From Bedellia somnulentella (taxonomy: Eukaryota; Arthropoda; Insecta; Lepidoptera; Bedelliidae), in the NCBI GenBank assembly GCA_963576735.1, contig OY755178.1, positions 4,154,001 to 4,218,000 of the forward strand: a stretch of 64,000 bases of DNA. The letters are read 5' to 3'. This document shows, one piece after another, positions 54,401 to 63,400 of the stretch; positions within the stretch are counted from its first letter, which is position 1; the number at the start of each line of letters is the position of its first letter. Made by a program: the position numbers and the translations under genes. The notes beneath the pieces were generated by a model. The model saw nothing but the letters and a program-made list of their open reading frames with translations. It did no database searches and had not been told where the DNA came from.

Positions 54401-57400
54401 AACTAAGTTCTCACAAGTTCTCACTGCGGTCAATGAAGTCAGTGGTCGGGTGGTTACTGTGGAAAAAGACGTAGAGCAGATGAAGGAGCAGGTAACCACT
54501 ATTGAGAAAGATATCGATGACATGAAGACCGACTTCCGCGGAATGGAGAAAAGGGTTCTGCAGCTTGAATCACGACCGGTCAAGGTTGTCTCCGGTGAGA
54601 ATGTAGTAGCTGTCCATGGTCCTCGTGTGAAGGTTCCTCCCTACGACGGAACAACATCCTGGTCGGCGTATAGACATCAGTTCCAGACTGTTGCGGCTGC
54701 CAATGGTTGGACTGATGAACAGTGTTTGACTGCACTGACGGTGGCGCTCCGAGGTCAAGCACTGTCAGTAATAGAGGCGCTGCCGACTCCGAGTGGTGGT
54801 TTCAAGGACCTGCTGGATGCGTTGGAGTCTCGCTATGGAGAGCGACACCTGGAGCACGTGTTCCGCGCTCAGCTGCGTGATAGGGTCCAGCGTTCTGGAG
54901 AGGGACTTCAGCAGTGGGCCCTTGAAATCGAGAAGCTCGTCCGCAAGGCCTATCCCAGTGTAGATCCGAAGACGGTGGAAATGAACCTGGTGCAAGCATT
55001 CGTCGACGGCATCAGAGATATCGAAGTGAGAACAGCGGTGAGACTTCAACACCACACGTCTCTCAAGGATGCCTTGGCGAACGCTCTAGAAGTTGAAGCT
55101 TGCCGCCAGGATACGCGCCAAACTCATCGACTTCGTGAGATTGCGGAAGCAAATGAGGACGTCAAGGTCATTAAAGCACCCGTCGGAAGGAGTACTGGAC
55201 CGATTTGTTATGGCTGCGGGAAAAGGGGCCATTTGAGATTAAGTTGCCCGCTGAGGAAGGAAGAAAAGAGGCAGGCAGAGGCTTCTGCCGCAAACGTCCA
55301 GGGAAACGAGCATTAGCCAGGACCGGGGGGCAGGTGCTGGCTAGAGAGGAGAAAGCCCCGACAATGACCATCTCACAAGCCTGTAACGGGAACAGTTTGG
55401 TGATATTGGGCTGTGTCAATGATCAAGACTGTAAGATGACCCTTGATACTGGAGCGTCTAGAACGGTGATCAATCCGGCACTGGTGAAAGCAGCGAATAT
55501 CAAGTATAGCAGAGATACTAAGTGTCGGCTACTCTCCGCCTCTGGCCAGCGAATACCTGTCCTTGGTGAACTCTCAGTCAGGATGATGGTTGGCGAGACG
55601 TCGTATACTCATCAAGTCATTGTGGCTGAGATAATGGATGAATGCATACTAGGACTGGACTTCATGAAGAAATATAACTGCCGGATTGACATAACGAGAG
55701 GAATTTTCAAGTGTGGCCAGGAAGAAATCTTTATACTGGGTGGTCCCGTCGGTGAAGTGACATGCTTGAAAACCATCAATATTCCTGCGCGTTCTCAGAA
55801 GTTGGTTCCGGTGATGTTACCTGTAGACAGCGAGAAGAAGAGGCATCGTTGTGTGTTGATTGAAGAGACAGGGAAGAACGGGCCAAGGAAATTTCTGACA
55901 GCAAGAACTTTGGTTACAAGCAACAAGACGGCAATAGTGAAGGTAGTCAACCTTGACCAAGAAGATGTACAGCTTAAGCGGGGTGAAGTAGTTGGTCAGT
56001 GTGAAGAAGTAGTCTGGATGAGGAGCTGTCATTCTCCAAATGGGAAAGTCAAAGTGAAAGTCGATAATTCAACTGTAACTGACTTGTTAAGTGAGATCCA
56101 GGATGACTTATCTTACTTGGAGAGGATCAAGGTTAAACAGTTGCTGGTGAAATATGCTGACATCTTCTCAAATGCAGAAGGGGACTTAGGCAGAACATCT
56201 TTAGTGCAACACAGAATTGATACAGGGGACGAAAGACCTATTAGACAGAGAGCAAGGAGAATCCCAATCGCTAAGCAGAAAGAAGTTGAAGAATTGCTCG
56301 AAGACATGAAAAAGAAGAAGGTCATTAGTCCGTCCTCCAGTCCGTGGTGTTCTCCAGTGGTTCTTGTTAAGAAGAAAGATGGAAGCACACGGTTTTGTGT
56401 TGACTACAGGCAACTGAACAACGTGACAAAGAAGGACAGCTATCCTTTGCCAAGAATAGATGACACTCTGGATACTTTGAGTGGCATGAAGTGGTTTTCA
56501 ACCCTGGACTGCAAGTCAGGCTACTGGCAGGTGGAAATACATCCGACTGATAAAGAGAAGACTGCGTTTTCAACTGGAAAGGGTTTGTGGCAGTTTAACG
56601 TCATGCCTTTCGGTCTCTGCAACGCGCCAGCTACTTTTGAAAGGCTTATGGAGTGTGCGTTGGCGGGATTGGTTGGCGAGGCTTGCCTGGTGTACCTCGA
56701 CGACGTGGTCATAATAGGCAAAAGCTTCCAAGACCATCTCAAGAACCTGGAACAAGTCTTTCAGAAAATTCGTGGAGCAAACCTGAAACTGAATCCGAAG
56801 AAGTGCCGGCTGTTTAGAACTTCAGTGAACTATTTAGGACACGTAATCAGCCGAGAAGGAATTCAGACGGATCCGGAAAAGGTGGAAGCTGTGCAGAAAT
56901 GGCCGACGCCAAAGGACAAAACAGACGTGCGAGCTTTTCTCGGCCTTTGCTCGTACTATCGACGTTTTGTAAAAGGGTTCTCTGAGATCGCCAAACCATT
57001 GCATCGGTTGACTGAAGATAAGAAAACCTTCTCTTGGGATGATGAATGCGAGTTATCTTTCAATGAGCTGAAGAAGAGGCTTTGCGAGACACCTATCCTT
57101 GGATATCCACAGCCAGAGGGACAGTACATCGTTGACAGCGATGCTAGTAATATGGCTATTGGTGGAGTGTTATCACAGATCCAAGGTGACAAGGAAGTTG
57201 TGATCGGATATTTCAGCAAGTCTCTATCTAAAGCGGAAAGAAACTACTGCGTCACGAGAAAGGAACTTCTAGCTGTAGTGAAGACCTTACAGCATTTTTA
57301 CAAGTATTTGATTGGGAGACCGTTCAAGCTTCGAACTGATCATGCTGCACTGAAATGGCTTCTCCAGTTCAAAAACCCGGAAGGACAGGTAGCTCGATGG

Positions 57401-60400
57401 ATCGAACAGCTACAAGAGTATGACTTTTCTATCGAGCACCGTAGTGGTAAATCTCATGGCAATGCAGACGCGCTTTCACGTAGACCGTGTCCGGAAGACT
57501 GTAAACATTGCAGGAAGCAAGAGTCGAAGGAGGAGGTCGTGAAAGTGACTCGAATTTGTCCATTGGATGGATGGGAAACAGAAGCTATGCAGAAGGCCCA
57601 AGAAGAAGATGAGAACCTCAGACCCATCATGAAATGGAAGAAGGAAAAACACGATCAACCGGCTTGGAGTGAAGTAGCGTCCACAGGAGTGAGTACGAAA
57701 GCTTACTGGGCGCAATGGAACAGCCTGGTTCTGATCAATGGTCTACTGTACCGGAGGTGGGAGAAACCCAACGGTAAAGAAGAGCACCTACAATTGGTCG
57801 TGCCCAGAGCCAAGGTTAAAGATGTACTGCGGGAAACACATGACGGTGTTTCGGGCGGGCATCTTGGGGTAAATCGTACGTTGCAGAAGGTTCGTGCGAA
57901 GTTTTACTGGCTTCATTGTAGGGACGACGTACAGGACTGGTGCCGGAAATGTACAACGTGTGCCGCGGTGAAAGGTCCGCAGACCCGGAGTAGAGGGGGA
58001 TTACGGTTGTACAATGTGGGAGCTCCCTGGGAGAGGATTGCCGTTGATGTGGCTGGACCGTTTCCACAATCAGAGTCCGGAAATAAATATTTCATGGTGG
58101 TGATGGATTACTTCACTAAGTGGCCTGAAGTGTTTGCCATACCCAATCAAGAAGCAATAACTGTGGCTACAAAACTGGTTGAGGAAGTGATCTGTCGATT
58201 TGGCGTGCCCCTGGAGATACACTCTGACCAGGGAAGAAATTTTGAGTCACAAGTATTTCAAGAGGTGTGCAAACTACTTGGAATGCATAAAACCAGGACG
58301 ACGCCATATCATCCTCAGTCAGATGGAATGGTGGAGAGGTTCAACCAAACACTGGAGAGACAGTTGGCGAAGATGGTTGAAAAACATCAGAAGGACTGGG
58401 ACAAACACATTCCATTATTTTTACTGTCTTACCGGTCAGCTGTTCACGAAAGCACGAAGGAAACACCTGCTTTCGTCAATTTCGGAAGAGAGCTACGATT
58501 GCCTGTAGATTTGTTGACAGGAGGGTCACCAGATGAGCCGCAGAGTGTAACTGAATATGTAAGCGATTTGAGGGAAAGAATGCAAGATGTACATTCCCTA
58601 GTGCGTGAAAATGGTTTACATGCTAGTGAAAAGATGAAAACCAGATATGACCGTAAAGCTAACACGCCGCGTTTCGAAGAGGGTATGCTCGTCTGGTTAC
58701 ACAATCCAACTCGCCAGAAAGGGAAGTCCCCTAAGTTACAAAATAGGTGGGAAGGACCGTACAAGGTGGTCACTAGAATAAACGATGTAACGTACAGAAT
58801 TCAACGCCAACCTAGAGGGGCTTCGAAAATAGTTCACATCGATCGACTTGCGAAGTACCATGGAAGCAATAATACTCGGGACGAGTATTAATGTAAGGAG
58901 GGGGTAATGTTACGACATCTGTTCGCAAGTAGGAGATAGGATTTGCCACTACTAGATAACAGATGGCGTTACTAGTAAGTAAAAAAAAAAAGGAATTACT
59001 AGATGTTTCTCGAATATCGACTTTTCGAGAATGTGGTACTAGAACTTTCTGTAATATTCGCGTATTTGAGATTTGGCATATATAAAGAGCGACGCGTGCT
59101 ACGGAGTTATTCGAGTGCGAAGAACTAAAGCGAGAACAAGCGAAATACTAGAGCGAAGAAATTAAATACGACAGTGCAGTGATATACGGATTACGGAAAT
59201 AAGCTTAACGGTGTGGACAGTGTTACTATAACGGAGTAAATTAGTGTTGTTAATTAGTGCGAGTATCGATAGTTAAATATCGATAGTGTTTGTTGTGTTG
59301 TGTAAAGTGCGTTATTGGTCAATAAATATAATTACACCTTATTGCACGAAAGTGTGACTGGTATTTATCAAATTAAGAACCCGGTACGTAACAGTAACAA
59401 TAATGACAGTACTTACATAGCAGAATCAAGCTCACAGAGTAGTTCAGATGAATTTTTTGACAGTATACCAGCAAAGGAGTTGAAAGATTTAATTGAGAGT
59501 GAAAAACCAGATAAAGCTGTTAGAGAAAGGAAAAAACCTGACAGATATGGCTATAGTAATATGTGTGTTGAAACAGACTTAAATTTATGTGCAGAACAAC
59601 AGATAACATATGAAGAGGCTGTAAATGGACCAGAATCAAAGGAATGGTGTAAAGCTATGCAGGAGGAACTAAAATCATTCGAAGAAAATAAAGCTTGGGA
59701 TGTGGTGAACAGGCCAGAGCAAGCTACAGTGGTTGAGTGTAAGTGGGTGTTTAAGAAAAAAGTGGACTGTGATAATAATGTGAGATACCGTGCTCGTCTA
59801 GTCGCCAAAGGATTCTCCCAAAAGGCAGGAATAGACTATACAGAAACATTCTCCCCAGTTGTCCGTCATTCAACATTAAGATTGTTGTTTGCATTAAGTG
59901 TCAAATATAACTTAGATAATACTCACTTAGATGTTACTACAGCATTATGGTTATTTAAATGAAAATGTGTATATGAGCTTACCTCAGAATTTTGAATGTA
60001 GTAATAAAGAAAACAAATTGTTAAAGTTGAAACGTGCTATCTACGGACTAAAACAGTCTGCTAGGGCATGGTATAAACGCGTAGAAGATTGTCTACATGA
60101 TTTAAATTATAAAAAATCAGAATATGAACCATGTTTATTCATGAAACTTAATAATAATGCTAGAATATATGTGGCTTTGTTTGTAGATGATTTTTTTGTT
60201 TTTTCTAACAGTCAAAAGGAAACTGAACTTCTCAAAAATCATTTGACAAGTAAGTTTAAGTTGAAAGACTTGGGTAAGATAAGACAATGTTTAGGTATGA
60301 AAGGGAAATAATGAGATTTTTGTAGACCAGGAACAATTTGTTGATCATTTGTTAAATAAGTTTAATATGAAAAATTGTAACCCAGTCAGTACACCCATGG

Positions 60401-63400
60401 AAGTAAACTTAAAGCTTGAAAAGGGTGATAATAATTGTTCTAAAAAATACCCCTACCAGCAGTTAATAGGAAGTTTGCTCTATTTGTCAATGTTAACCCG
60501 ACCTGATATATTTTTTCCTGTTTGTTACCTTAGCCAGTTTAATAACAATCATAATGAAACTCATTGGAAGCATGCAAAGCGTATTTTAAAGTATTTGAAA
60601 AAAACTAAACATTTTGGTTTGAAATATGTAAAGGATGATTTAGATCTGATAGGTTATGCCGATGCAGATTTAGATTGTATTGACCGCAAATCTTATACAG
60701 GTTTCATGTTCAAAATGTCTGGTAGTGTAATTTCATTTGAATGCAAAAAGCAGTCAACAATAGCTCTGTCAAGCACAGAAGCTGAGTATATGGCCATATG
60801 TGAAGCAAGTAAGGAAGCTATATACTTAAAGAACTTGTTATTTGAGTTGAAATGTAGAAATGATTTGCCTGTATTGTTAAATAATGACAACCAGAGTGCA
60901 CAATTGTTAACTAAACATTCTGTATTCCATAAACGAAGCAAGCATATAGATATTAGATTTCATTTTGTCAGAACAGCAGTTGAAAATAATTGTATTAAAA
61001 TAGAGTACTTAAATACTAATTCTATGCCTGCAGATATATTTACAAAAAGTTTGAGTTGTCAAAAGCATAATAATTTTGTTGAACAGTTAGGTGTAACTTC
61101 ACTAACTTCCATGTAAACTTGTTTTATTTATGTACATTTTTTTTTTAATATCCATGTGCCGATTATTTTGATATGGGAGCGTGTTAAATTTGTATCTAAA
61201 ATAATATTATAGCGACTATATACTATAGCGACACCTATTGTTTATTTAAGTGCAACTACATTTGTAATGAGATGTAGATGTCAAAATAGAAATGTCACTG
61301 TAACATTGAAACAATAAAATATACAGTCAGGTCAGTCTGTGCCGAGCACTCTGTAGTTTTATTAAATACAGTGAGAAATATTGCGATTCGTGAACGAGTA
61401 GGTGTGAAATTTGAACTAGTATGCAAGATAGAAAAAATCATGTTAAGGTGGTTTGGGTAAATAGAGAGAATAGATGAAAATAAAGATATATATAGCCAAT
61501 GTGGATGGTGACGTTAGTAGAGGTCGGCCTCGTAAAACGTTTCTAGACAAGATGAAAAAAAAACATTCTTATAAAGGCCCCAAAGGTGAGAAAAATAATT
61601 AATGTAAGAGAGGCAAGAGAGATTTGTCAATGCAAAGTGGCGATCGATAGCCTCTGCTTACCCCAGTGGGAATAATAGAATAGAATAACTCTTTATTACA
61701 CATCAAACACAAATTTACAAAAATAATAATATGATCAAACAGTTAACAGTGATGTACAATTGGCGGTCTTATCGCTAAAAGCGATCTCTTCCAGACAACC
61801 TTTGGAAGGTGATATCGATAAATAAATTATTTGGGTAGATGCACAAAACAATGGAATAATGGGCGTGAGTATAAGAAAGTACCGTTTATATCAAATAGAG
61901 TCATCAAGTTTGTAAACAAGCCATTGCCGGGTATAAAATCTTTGATTTCATCAAGAAGCTACTTCTACAGCACTTAAATTTTACATTCATCAATCAGGAA
62001 AAACAGTTGTCCACTTATTAAACAAAATTTAAGTATTAATTGGAGCCAAATCTTGCGAAACTCTATAAATAAGATTTGATGAAAAACATTGAGGTTATTT
62101 GTTATTTTTTCTAATGAATAAAATTGTGATGGATTTTTTATTTCGTACCTGTTCGCCGGTAGCGAGTTCCTCCTCCTCGTCCCGGTCGCCGAGCACGAGC
62201 GTCTCGTCAGTTCGCGCGAACGTTCGCAGCGCGCGGTCCGCTCCGCACGAACACACGTGCAAGCCGCCCGCGCCCACGCTTACGTCCGTGCATTCGCCGA
62301 AGTGACCCTGGTTTGAAGATTTCAAGAAAATTATAAGTAATTGCAATAAATATGGGTTTCCTTATACATATGCTCACGACTATAAATCGCTTGAAGGGGT
62401 AGAAAGTTGGAAAGTTGAGTGGGGAAAAGATGGTAAAATAAAGAGTGTTGGTGATGGCTCTCCAACCGCATCACCAAAAGCCAATTAAAAAAGTCCCATT
62501 TCCTTAATTGCCTCTACGACACCCGTGGGTAGAAAGGGGTAGTGACATTCTAAGCCGGCACTACACTGCAAAATGGAAGATGTTAAGAAAGTTTTTAACG
62601 GCACATGAATATTAAATATGAAATGCAATACAAAAATAATTACATACATCCATATACTCACGGCTATAAATCCTTAAACGGGGTAGCCAGAGCTTTGGAA
62701 TTTGAAATTCATCAGCCACTTTTGGAAGTTGAGTGGGGAAAAGATTGTAATAATAAATGTTTTTGGTAACGGGTCTCCAACCACGTCGCCCAAAAATCAC
62801 TTAAAAAGCCCCTACACCCTTACTAGCCTCTTACGATCACCCACGGGTAGAAATGGGGTAGTGTTATTCTAAGCCGACACTACACGGCATAGAAAAATAA
62901 TTACCTGACTATTTAACGTAAAGTCGTTTAAACAAATTAGTCTAGTTTTTAAAGACCACATCAATTGCTTCATATTTTATAATGTTGAGGATAACCTTAT
63001 GGTTACAAATATTTATTTAATTTTAAAAATAAATAAATCTACTTACTTGCAACGTAATAATATTTTCAAAATTATCTGCATCCCATTGCTTCACTTTCCC
63101 ATCTTTCGACGCAGTAAAAAAATAATGTGTGGAAGGTACAAACTGTAGCGCAGTAATCGAGTCATTATGAGCGAATATCGACTTGTGGCAATCTCCGAAG
63201 TCCATTCCCCATATCTTAACGTTTCTATCTGCTGAGCCAGTCGCTATTAAAGTGGAATCGTAGCTTATGTCCAGACAGAGAACTGGCAATTTGTGCCCGT
63301 AGAGTGATAAGTAGAACTGAAAATAATAATATTGTTGAATGTTAGAAAAAAGCTGTCGTATTGAATCTAGTTGTCTAAATTATTAAAAGAAAGCCAAGGT

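Larger units (their letters stand above)
53510..59393 (+). mobile_element. complete Ty3/gypsy LTR retrotransposon inserted in copia
   Basis: The element is 5884 bp with two 486-bp LTRs that appear identical. It has gag and pol open frames overlapping in the -1 frame, and a polypurine tract (AAGGAGGGGG) just before the 3' LTR. No env-like frame exists: only 16 bases separate the pol stop from the LTR. Open frames and identical LTRs indicate a very recent insertion, possibly still competent. Confidence 0.92.
51113..61364 (+). mobile_element. Ty1/copia LTR retrotransposon, split by a gypsy element
   Basis: It has two 183-bp LTRs and a 5-bp target duplication. Domains run in copia order: gag with zinc knuckle, protease, integrase, reverse transcriptase, RNase H. 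The primer-binding site after the left LTR (GGTTATGAACCCAG) resembles the initiator-Met tRNA internal site used by copia. The coding region is disabled by the gypsy insertion at 53510 and by frame breaks near 51625, 59945 and 60300. It lies antisense in a WDR3 intron. Confidence 0.9.

Noticed and set aside
57476..58067. Minus-strand frames within the gypsy pol region
   Set aside because: Antisense shadows of the long pol frame with no motifs.
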